The notes beneath the pieces are model-generated. The model saw nothing but the letters and a program-made list of their open reading frames with translations, did not search any database and had not been told where the DNA came from. A stretch of DNA of 40,245 nucleotides, taken from JADJNW01 sp964549655 (GTDB lineage: Bacteria > Bacteroidota > Bacteroidia > Chitinophagales > Saprospiraceae). This document shows, one piece after another, positions 15,417 through 22,295 of this stretch. The stretch lies in contig CAZJXN010000029.1 in assembly GCA_964549655.1 (NCBI GenBank), positions 1 through 40,245 on the forward strand, in the 5' to 3' direction. Positions within the stretch are counted from its first letter, which is position 1, and the number at the start of each line of letters is the position of its first letter. Both the position numbers and the translations under genes were made by a program.

Positions 15417-16841
15417 ATGCTATTATTAACCACGTCATTCGCTGCCATACAAACGTTTCTTTGTGCACTTTTGCCATCCGCACCTGCGCAGTTTAACATT
15501 TCCTTAGAAACAAAATTGCCAGCTACCGAAATCAGTGTTGCCTACGCAGAAAACCACTCTAAGTCGTCGTTGTCGAATAGTGGGTTCACCCCATCACCTC
15601 ATCACCCCATCACCTTTTCCCCTCGCAAAGGTATCAAACAAACCACAATCCCACCAAACAGTTATCGCATAAAAACGGTCGTCATAGATGCCGGACACGG
15701 TGGACACGACCCCGGCTGCCTCGGCGCTTCCACACAGGAAAAAAACATTGCACTGGCAATCGCAAAAAATGTGGCGATTTTCATGGCTACACAATTTCCT
15801 GATATTAAGGTGATTATGACGCGAGATGCCGATTTTTTTGTGCCCCTGCACGAGCGTGCTGCTATTGCAAATCGAAATAATGCAGACTTATTTATTTCTA
15901 TTCACTGCAATTTTATGCCGGGCAGCAGCGCGACCAAAGGCTCGGAAACGTACGTCATGGGTTTACACACCGCCAATCAAAATCTCGAAGTGGCAAAGCG
16001 CGAAAACGCTGCTATTTTATTGGAAGAAGACTATCGCGCCAATTATGATTTCGACCCAAATTCGCCAGAATCACATATTCTACTCAGTATGTTTCAAAAT
16101 GCACATTTGGACCAAAGTATTACATTGGCAGAAAAAGTGGAATCTAAGTTTAAAACCAGTAATCGCAAGAGCCGAGGCGTGCGCCAAGCGGGATTTTATG
16201 TGTTGAAAGCCACGACCATGCCCAGCATTTTGATAGAAACGGGTTTCTTGAGCAATCGAGATGAGGAAAATTATTTGAATACGATAGAAGGGCAGGAAAC
16301 CGTTGCCAACTCGATTTTAACTGCTTTTGTAGAATATAAAAATAGTATAGAACTCGGTATCACGCCTCCGCCCGTCGAAACGCAAATGCCAGTAGCTGAC
16401 AATACGTTCATCAATGTGCCACCGCCAACTCAAAAACCAACCAATCCCATTGCAGAAAAGCCAAAAGTAAAAGTGATTGAAAAGCCCGTAAATACTTCAC
16501 CATCAAATACTTACAACGAACCGAAGGTAGTGCCAATCGGGAATGTCAGCACTTCAACAAATATTTCCGGCGTACAATTTTGTATACAACTCTCCGCTTC
16601 TTCCAAGCCCGTTGACCTCTCGCAAAGCAAGTGGAGCAGCCTCCCGTATGCCATTGAAGGTGTGCAGGAAGGCAATATGTACAAATATCAAGCGCGGGGC
16701 TTCACCGATTTTGAAACTGCCTTGCGCGCCAAAACCAATTTAAAAGAACAGGGTTTTCCGGATGCTTTTTTGGTGGCGTATAAAAGTGGCGTGCGTATTT
16801 CATTGGAAGATGCGAAACGGGAGTTGGGTATTCAGTATTGA
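15417..16841 (+). CDS. N-acetylmuramoyl-L-alanine amidase with C-terminal SPOR-like domain
   Basis: The 474-residue exported enzyme cuts the bond between N-acetylmuramic acid and the stem peptide in peptidoglycan. The Amidase_3 domain covers about 85-315. Zinc ligands are His94 in IDAGHGGHDPG, Glu108 in QEKNIALAIAK and His163 in SIHCN. The catalytic Glu274 is in ILIETGFLSN. A proline-rich linker follows. The last 90 residues (GVQFCIQLSASSKPV ... GVRISLEDAKREL) look like a SPOR-type peptidoglycan-binding domain. An N-terminal hydrophobic segment ending near SAPAQ is the signal peptide. The gene is followed after 181 bp by the MCE gene. Envelope maintenance is the common theme with lptD. Confidence 0.93.
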   Translation: MLLLTTSFAAIQTFLCALLPSAPAQFNISLETKLPATEISVAYAENHSKSSLSNSGFTPSPHHPITFSPRKGIKQTTIPPNSYRIKTVVIDAGHGGHDPGCLGASTQEKNIALAIAKNVAIFMATQFPDIKVIMTRDADFFVPLHERAAIANRNNADLFISIHCNFMPGSSATKGSETYVMGLHTANQNLEVAKRENAAILLEEDYRANYDFDPNSPESHILLSMFQNAHLDQSITLAEKVESKFKTSNRKSRGVRQAGFYVLKATTMPSILIETGFLSNRDEENYLNTIEGQETVANSILTAFVEYKNSIELGITPPPVETQMPVADNTFINVPPPTQKPTNPIAEKPKVKVIEKPVNTSPSNTYNEPKVVPIGNVSTSTNISGVQFCIQLSASSKPVDLSQSKWSSLPYAIEGVQEGNMYKYQARGFTDFETALRAKTNLKEQGFPDAFLVAYKSGVRISLEDAKRELGIQY

Positions 16842-17022
16842 GGGAAACGTAAATTGTGATTAGTGAAATGGGAAACGTAAGTGGTATGATACAACCCACA
16901 ATTCACCTTTCCCGTTTGAGCCACTTTGAACATATTCGCGCGAAACTGTTTTTCTACACAAGGTGTTGTTTCAAAAGTTTACGTTGTAACATCAAAATTG
17001 ACGATTTTCAATCAAACTGACT

Positions 17023-18090
17023 ATGTCGAACGAAGTAAAAATAGGGCTTTTAGCTATTGTTGCCATTGGTTTGTCCTTCTGGGGCTTTAAATTTATTATG
17101 GGTAAAAATGCCCTGAGCGCTTCCAATCTTTATTATGTAGAATATGCGAATGTAGAGGGTTTGCAAAAAGCAACGCCTGTGCGCCTCAGCGGATTGCAGG
17201 TAGGAATTGTATCTGATTTGTATTTAAAACCGGAAGACCCGAATCGGCGGGTGACGGTCGTTTTGGATTTGAATAAAGATATGCAAATTCCAAAAAATAC
17301 GAAAGCAGTTATTACTTCTACCAGTGTAATGGGCGGCAAAGCGATTAATCTGGAATACAGTTACCCTTGCTCTGGTACAGATTGTGCAAAAAGCGGCGCT
17401 TATTTACAGGGCGAAACCCGCGGATTATTGGCTTCTATGCTAAGTGAAGAACAAGCTAAAAATTATGTAGATATTTTTAAAAGCGGAATGAATGAAATTA
17501 TAGACACGATAAATAATGAATTTTTGGATGAAAATAGTAATTCTCCGATTGCGTTAAGCTTACGGGACCTGCGTTACACGATGGGTAATCTACGCACCAC
17601 TTCTTCTCAATTAGATGTTGTCATCCAACGTTCTTCCCGTGACATTGAAGGTACATTGAAAAATCTAAATAGTGTAACCGGCACATTACAGGCAAACAAT
17701 GATAAAATTAAAAATATCATATACAGTGCTGACAACTTTGCATCTGACCTTGCAGAAGCTGATTTGCAGAATACAATTAATAAAGTAAAAGTAACCATAG
17801 ATAGCTTGCAATTAACCCTCGGCTCTGCTAATGGCGCTATCAAAGGCGTGAGTAGCGCGATTAGCCGCATCAATAGTGGAGAAGGAACGTTGGGCAAATT
17901 GATACAAGATGATTCTATTTATGTGCAACTTCGCGCGCTGACTAGTAACTTAGACACGTTGACCACCGATATAAAGCAACGTCCGTATCGCTACATTCCA
18001 TTAAAAAGCCGGACGAAGGTAAAGAGATTTGACCGCTTAGATGCAAAGGATGCAGCAGTTGATAATGAGGAATTAAAAATGAAGAATTAA
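17023..18090 (+). CDS. MlaD/MCE-family lipid transport protein
   Basis: The 355-residue protein has one N-terminal membrane helix (about 5-25) and an MCE domain (about 37-115: YYVEYANVEGLQKATPVRLSGLQVGIV ... TKAVITSTSVMGGKAINLEY). MCE proteins form hexameric rings that shuttle phospholipids between membranes. The rest is a long helical region with a repeated heptad-like pattern (residues about 140-320), suited to a periplasmic coiled coil, and the C-terminus is basic. The companion Mla ABC permease and ATPase are not in this window. The gene follows the amidase on the same strand with a 181-bp gap, so co-transcription is possible but not certain. Confidence 0.92.
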   Translation: MSNEVKIGLLAIVAIGLSFWGFKFIMGKNALSASNLYYVEYANVEGLQKATPVRLSGLQVGIVSDLYLKPEDPNRRVTVVLDLNKDMQIPKNTKAVITSTSVMGGKAINLEYSYPCSGTDCAKSGAYLQGETRGLLASMLSEEQAKNYVDIFKSGMNEIIDTINNEFLDENSNSPIALSLRDLRYTMGNLRTTSSQLDVVIQRSSRDIEGTLKNLNSVTGTLQANNDKIKNIIYSADNFASDLAEADLQNTINKVKVTIDSLQLTLGSANGAIKGVSSAISRINSGEGTLGKLIQDDSIYVQLRALTSNLDTLTTDIKQRPYRYIPLKSRTKVKRFDRLDAKDAAVDNEELKMKN

Positions 18091-18120
18091 TTTTTGCTCT
18101 ACCGTACTAAATGAGTAAGT

Positions 18121-18136
18121 AAGTGCTGAAGCACTT
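18121..18136 (+). terminator. Hairpin after the MCE gene
   Basis: Stem AAGTGC/GCACTT with a TGAA loop, followed by TTATTTTT. It lies 30 bp after the MCE stop. It is short but has a U-rich tail. Just downstream (about 18149-18178) is a cgccgaggcgcagaga-type repetitive stretch of unknown role. Confidence 0.55.
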
Positions 18137-18334
18137 TTATTTTTAACCGCCGAGGCGCAGAGAATGCAGAGACGCTGCAAACTTCATAATAGAAATTATA
18201 ATTTAATATTGCTCCCTTATTTAAGTGGTTCGCCCTAAATAATCGTCACATTTAAATATCCAATCTATTTGATTGTCAACTTGTTATGCGGTGGTAAATG
18301 GTACATCATAAGTGGTCAATCCCTTAGGCGCTTT

Positions 18335-19062
18335 CTAAATAACTTTTTGCTCGGCTCCATTGATGAGGAGTGCTTGATTGTCGTTAAGCGGCATCGTGCT
18401 ACAACCTTCCTGTTGAAATCGTTGATTAGTTTCAGGTACACTTTCTATAAAGTCCTTATTATCCATGTGTGGCACGACCATGACGTTGGTCAAATGAAGC
18501 CCTTCCCAGATAAGTTCCGGTGCGGCTTGTTGGGAGTCCATTGTTCCTATGTGCGCTAAGTTATACTAAAATAAAATTAAAACGACGTATTCAAATCTTT
18601 TTAAGATCATGTAAATCAATTGATTACCAACTGCCAACTGCGTACAGGCGACTGCATACTGGTATTAGGACCAGCTACCATTGCTCCGGCGCTCCAACCA
18701 GCGTACACTTTTCCTTGTTGTACCAAATTTATAATAATATCGTCTGCTCCCGTCTCTTTTAATATCCAACGTAAGTAGTACGTATTGCCACCGCCCAACC
18801 AGATCACATCTTTACTTGCCAGTTTTTCACGCAGCGCTTCCCGTTTATTCCGCCAATTTCTTAAATCCACTATCTCTATTTGATAGCCGTTCTTACGCAG
18901 CGGTTCGCGTAATTCTTCCAGCCAGTTTTCCGAACCCGACTCTACATCCGCCGCATTTTATATTAAAGCGAATGTTATATATTCTGGTTTTTTACCAACT
19001 AATTGTGTAAGCGCCTCAAGTTGCGTAGCAGAAATCTGAAAAGAATAGAGGAATAGCTTCAT
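18335..19062 (-). pseudogene. Peptidase E (S51-type dipeptidase), broken
   Basis: A dipeptidase E-like gene can be read in pieces. It starts at ATG 19060-19062 (MKLFLYSFQISATQL) and hits an in-frame TAA at 18958-18960 (codon 35). It then continues in the same frame through IWLGGGNTYYLRWIL and the nucleophile elbow GWSAGAMVAGPN to a stop at 18616. The C-terminal part resumes in another frame at about 18559-18335 (PELIWEGLHLTNVMVVPHMDN ... PLNDNQALLING). Between them about 100 bp of unrelated DNA is inserted, including a repeat also seen near 24170. The catalytic serine is retained, but no full-length product is possible. Confidence 0.88.
18616..18657 (-). repeat. Dispersed repeat copy inside the peptidase E gene
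   Basis: Read on the minus strand, the stretch resembles 24166-24206 on the plus strand: both contain CTGTACGCAGT flanked by similar GCAGT(T/C)G and TAATCAA. By eye about four fifths of bases match over some 40 nt. It marks DNA foreign to the peptidase E gene. Confidence 0.5.
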
Positions 19063-19128
19063 ATTTTATTTACATTTTAATTTAAAAATTAATTCTCCTC
19101 CAAAAATTTTATTGAAGATGAAATGCTA

Positions 19129-19464
19129 CTACACGCTCGCTCTTGGGGAAATATTCCGAAGTCTATGATAACAAAGGTAAGATACTATCAAAATACCAAG
19201 TATAAGGAGTGGAAAAAAAGTGATTCCATTTAGCCCATCCACCACCCAATGGCTGATAAATGCAGCAATAAAATCAAAAGCAAGACCCGCATAAGCCCAT
19301 TCTTTGATCCGGCTTGGTACTTTTGGAATGATTAGTGCGACTGCGCCCAATACTTTAAAAACCGTCAGCATGGTACCAAAATATTCGGGATAGCCCAGAT
19401 GCCGGATGCCTTCTTTAGCCAATTCCGTCTGAGATGTCAGCGCAGGCATCACCCCTTCCAACAA
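19129..19464 (-). CDS. DoxX-like membrane protein, start uncertain
   Basis: The protein is DoxX-like, with about four membrane helices (visible: EYFGTMLTVFKVLGAVALIIP, WAYAGLAFDFIAAFISHWVV, ITFFPLLILGILIVSYL). No usual start lies at the expected place. The coding frame continues upstream of the TTG at 19464 through KIIYWVTTTLIFLLEGVMPALTS, the expected first helix, up to about 19518. It meets only an ATA (19516-19518) there instead of ATG. Either a rare start is used or the gene has lost its start codon. DoxX proteins are poorly understood membrane proteins sometimes linked to redox stress. The neighbours on both sides are damaged. Confidence 0.65.
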   Translation of the reverse strand: MLEGVMPALTSQTELAKEGIRHLGYPEYFGTMLTVFKVLGAVALIIPKVPSRIKEWAYAGLAFDFIAAFISHWVVDGLNGITFFPLLILGILIVSYLCYHRLRNISPRASV

Positions 19465-19591
19465 GAATATAAGCGTAGTAGTAACCCAGTAAATAATTTT
19501 AATAGCTCGTGATTTTATTTTGTAATGATTTAAAAGTTATTATTTTTATTTATAATAAAGAACTACAATGCCACAATAAAATACTTGGATA

Positions 19592-19766
19592 GGACACTGA
19601 TTTTTAGGATGAGTAAGATAAATTATGATTAGTTTCACAAATTTAAAAATCGGAGTTGTTTAAAATTAATGATTTCAATTAATAGGAAACGGATAGAAGG
19701 AGCTATCCTTCAATTTTAAACATGTTCATCCTAAAAACAACATAATCATCCTAAAAATCAGTGTCC
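19592..19766. repeat. 175-bp element with perfect 20-bp terminal inverted repeats
   Basis: The ends GGACACTGATTTTTAGGATG (19592-19611) and its exact reverse complement (19747-19766) flank AT-rich DNA without an ORF. Inside are a hairpin GGATAG/CTATCC (about 19690-19708) and a second copy of CATCCTAAAAA near the right end. This resembles a MITE. No target-site duplication is evident. It fills most of the 316-bp gap between the DoxX and VOC genes. Confidence 0.8.
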
Positions 19767-19780
19767 AAATGCTTCCCTTT

Positions 19781-20035
19781 TTAGCCTTGTGGCATAGCAC
19801 TTTCATCCATGTATAAAATTTCCCACTGGTGTCCGTCCAAATCGGCAAAGCTATGCTGATACATCCAGCCGTGGTCTTGTGGTTCGGCATAAATGGAGCC
19901 ACCGGCTTTGACGGCGTTGCTCACCATTTCGTCCACTTTTGCTTTACTTTCTGCGTCTAAAGCGATTAACACTTCAGTGCTTTTTGTTGCGTCTACAATT
20001 TCTTTTTTAGTGAAATCTCTGAATCGTTCTTCCAC
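19781..20035 (-). pseudogene. Glyoxalase/VOC-family gene, 5' half missing
   Basis: The remaining 84 residues are the C-terminal half of a VOC-fold protein: STEVLIALDAESKAKVDEMV, GGSIYAEPQDHGWMYQHSFADLDGHQWEILYMDESAMP. VOC proteins of this type are about 130-140 residues long, so some 50 N-terminal residues are absent. The frame begins right at the 3' end of the upstream SRPBCC gene, which suggests a deletion that removed both the intergenic sequence and the VOC start. A GTG at 20033-20035 could still start translation of the stump, but half of the metal or substrate site would be missing. Confidence 0.75.
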
Positions 20036-20499
20036 CAGCCATAATAATTTTTAATTTTTAATTTACTTTCTGCCAATTCCTTTATTTTTTGTAATGCTTT
20101 TTCCCACGATGCGGACATGGATTCAAACATTTCTTCACTCATACCTGATTCAATAGCAAGATGCGTAACCCCCTCGTTATCTGTTAATTGATACGTTTCT
20201 TTCCCTCCTTGTACACTTTTAACAGCTTCACTTTCATAATCTTCTACCCCATCCGCCACAAAACCTAACACTTCCATTGAAAGCAGTTCATTCGGTTTAT
20301 TGACAAGTACTCTGTTTATCATACCACTGTTGGTCTGGTCTTTAAATACTGCCTTGCTACCTACTTTCCAATCCGTTTCCGCATACGTACCTTCCATAAA
20401 TTCCGCATACCAAATGCGGTTCAACTCATCCTTCATTAATACTTCCCAAACTTTTTCTTTTGGCGCATTGATGTCAATTGCTTTTTTAATCGTTTTCAT
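19993..20499 (-). CDS. SRPBCC/AHSA1-domain protein with altered C-terminus
   Basis: This is a 168-residue START/AHSA1-like protein with a hydrophobic pocket: KAIDINAPKEKVWEVLMKDELNRIWYAEFMEGTYAETDWKVGSKAVF is typical. The ATG at 20499 (MKTIKKAIDINAP) is chosen; a longer frame to 20667 adds low-quality residues and would run into the divergent regulator. After ESKLKIKN (about residue 151) the protein continues YYGWWKNDSEISLKKKL, where a stop would normally be expected. These extra residues are VOC-gene DNA read in the wrong frame. The core domain is intact, so it may still work. Such proteins are often encoded beside VOC and DoxX genes. Confidence 0.82.
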   Translation of the reverse strand: MKTIKKAIDINAPKEKVWEVLMKDELNRIWYAEFMEGTYAETDWKVGSKAVFKDQTNSGMINRVLVNKPNELLSMEVLGFVADGVEDYESEAVKSVQGGKETYQLTDNEGVTHLAIESGMSEEMFESMSASWEKALQKIKELAESKLKIKNYYGWWKNDSEISLKKKL

Positions 20500-20627
20500 A
20501 ATCAAGATTTTTTGTTTTCTTTGTAATGAATTTAATTCAAATTGTTTTACAAAAATACAGGCAATAATCGAACGATGTAGGGTGCAAATCCGCCAATATG
20601 AGGGGTTGTTTCCGCCATTGTTTTTCT

Positions 20628-20635
20628 TAAATTTA
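20628..20635 (+). promoter_or_regulatory. Degenerate -7 box 4 nt before the regulator start
   Basis: TAAATTTA differs from TAnnTTTG only at the last base and is followed by CAGC and ATG (20640). This is the same 4-nt spacing as at 3436 and 33258, which suggests a leaderless message for the regulator. Confidence 0.4.
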
Positions 20636-20639
20636 CAGC

Positions 20640-21623
20640 ATGAAGCATATCTCAATATTGGTACCAAAACGCGCTATTTTAGGTAGTCTGGAAGGCTCGC
20701 GCCAACTGTTTACACAAGTGAATGCGTTTTTTAAAGATAAGGGCGAAGCGCCTTTATTTCAAGTGCAATTGGTCGGACTTTTGAAGGAAACGCCCTCCAC
20801 CGGTGGCTTATTTACCATTCATGCGGACGCAGTTTTGGAAGAAGTAGAAAAGACGGACCTTATTGTCATCCCTGCCCTTGACGGAAATTTGACGGATGCC
20901 ATAGAAATGAATCGGGATTTTATTCCTTGGATTATAAAGCAATATGAGAATGGAGCGGAAATTGCTAGCCTCTGTATGGGCGCGTTTTTGCTGGCATCTA
21001 CCGGCTTGCTGAAAGGTAAAAAGTGCGCCACGCATTGGATGGCAGCCAATGAATTCAGACATTTATTTCCAGATGTAGAGCTGGTAGCAGAGAAAATCAT
21101 CACGGATGAACAAGGAATTTATTCCAGCGGCGGCGCGTTTTCGTATTTGAATTTGATTTTATATTTGATAGAAAAATATGCCGGGCGCGAAATGTCAGTA
21201 CTAGCTGCCAAAGTATTTGCGATTGAAATAGAACGGGATAGTCAATCGTCCTTCACCATTTTTCAAGGTCAAAAAGAACATGAAGACGAGCCCATCAAAA
21301 AAGCACAGGCTTTTATCGAGGATAATTTTGAAGATAAAATATCGGTAGACCAATTGTCGGATATGTTTGCCATTAGCCGCAGAAGTTTTGAACGCCGGTT
21401 TAAAAAAGCGACCAGCAATACCGTTGCAGAGTACATCCAGCGGGTGAAAATGGAAGCTGCAAAATTGAGTCTGGAATCTTCTCGAGAGAATGTGAATGAA
21501 GTGATGTACAAAGTAGGTTACACTGATAATAAAGCATTTCGAACGACTTTCAAAAAAATCACCGGCTTGTCGCCCTTGCAATATCGGAACAAATATAATC
21601 GGGAAGTTTTGTACGGGTCGTAA
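20640..21623 (+). CDS. GlxA-type transcription regulator (DJ-1/PfpI plus AraC HTH)
   Basis: The 327-residue protein combines an N-terminal DJ-1/PfpI-like sensor domain (about 1-190, with Cys112 in ASLCMGAFLLAST at the nucleophile elbow) and a C-terminal AraC DNA-binding domain (about 215-318: FIEDNFEDKISVDQLSDMFAISRRSFERRFKKAT, then VNEVMYKVGYTDNKAFRTTFKKITGLSPLQYR). It would sense a small molecule and regulate nearby genes. It is divergent from the SRPBCC gene across 140 bp, and the SRPBCC-VOC-DoxX cluster is the obvious candidate target. Its own genes are largely intact, while those target genes are decaying. Confidence 0.92.
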   Translation: MKHISILVPKRAILGSLEGSRQLFTQVNAFFKDKGEAPLFQVQLVGLLKETPSTGGLFTIHADAVLEEVEKTDLIVIPALDGNLTDAIEMNRDFIPWIIKQYENGAEIASLCMGAFLLASTGLLKGKKCATHWMAANEFRHLFPDVELVAEKIITDEQGIYSSGGAFSYLNLILYLIEKYAGREMSVLAAKVFAIEIERDSQSSFTIFQGQKEHEDEPIKKAQAFIEDNFEDKISVDQLSDMFAISRRSFERRFKKATSNTVAEYIQRVKMEAAKLSLESSRENVNEVMYKVGYTDNKAFRTTFKKITGLSPLQYRNKYNREVLYGS

Positions 21624-21695
21624 TAATGAACTAAATCTGATATGCAAACTAAACATTCTTAAAAACCACTTATAATGCGACTGATATAAAAGTAG

Positions 21696-21726
21696 AAACC
21701 TCATAAGTAGTTGACTTATAAGGTTT
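21696..21726. terminator. Bidirectional hairpin after the regulator and tRNA-Lys
   Basis: Arms 21696-21708 and 21714-21726 match except for one base, with a 5-nt loop. The stem starts with AAACC and ends with GGTTTT, so U-rich tails form on both strands. It lies between the regulator (plus) and tRNA-Lys (minus). Confidence 0.7.
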
Positions 21727-21742
21727 TAGTTTTTACAGAAAG

Positions 21743-21815
21743 TGATTTGGCTGGGATTCGAACCCAGGACCCATACATTAAAAGTGTATTGCTCTACCAA
21801 CTGAGCTACCAAATC
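21743..21815 (-). tRNA. tRNA-Lys (anticodon TTT)
   Basis: Read on the minus strand, a 73-nt cloverleaf forms. The acceptor stem GATTTGG/CCAAATC is perfect with discriminator A. The D-arm is AGCTCAGTTGGTAGAGC. The anticodon stem ATACA/TGTAT holds loop CTTTTAA with anticodon TTT (reads AAA/AAG, lysine). The T-arm is CTGGGTTCGAATCCCAG. CCA is not encoded. The following hairpin could end its transcript. Confidence 0.97.
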
Positions 21816-22120
21816 AAATTAAATTAGAAATTTGAGATATGAAATTTGAAATCTTATTGGATGTCGCCCATTTTCAAATTTCTTATTTTACATTTCAAAT
21901 CTCACATTGGAGTTGCTTTTTCAAAAAGCGTTGCAAAAATACGTTTATTTCTGAAACTGCCAAACTGTGGTGCATTTTTTTACAGAATTTCCTTTGCAAT
22001 CACGAATCTAAACGCAGCAGGTGTTGAAACAGTTTCCCAAAAATACAGATACCTCCAATTTTTGTGTCAAAAGTTTTGTCTAATAAAAAATAGAATATAA
22101 GTTAATCGCATAAAAAGCTG

Positions 22121-22216
22121 CAGCGCCGCGTAATATTGGTAGAAATGAAAATATCAAAAGGGTAATAGGTACAGCGTACCGAAATCCTTCCGCAATATTA
22201 CGGGAAGGGCGCGGTA
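22121..22216. repeat. Nested palindromic element upstream of the M1 peptidase
   Basis: Outer arms CGTAATATTG (22129-22138) and CAATATTACG (22193-22202), with flanking GCGCC/GGCGC, enclose a central hairpin GGTAC-AGC-GTACC (22168-22180). The gap from the tRNA to the M1 gene (21816-22295, 480 bp) otherwise holds AT-rich DNA with loose inverted repeats near 21832-21905 and no convincing gene. Confidence 0.65.
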
Positions 22217-22295
22217 TTTGGATGCATTGCACCAAAAGCATCCATAAAACATCTGCTCTATTTCCAACGTTTTCTAACTAAAATCAAAAATAAGA

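Noticed and set aside
18269..18559. Plus-strand ORF of 96 codons
   Set aside because: It is antisense to the C-terminal part of the peptidase E pseudogene, which has clear family motifs.
20500..20667. N-terminal extension of the SRPBCC protein
   Set aside because: The residues resemble non-coding sequence, and the domain begins at the ATG 20499.
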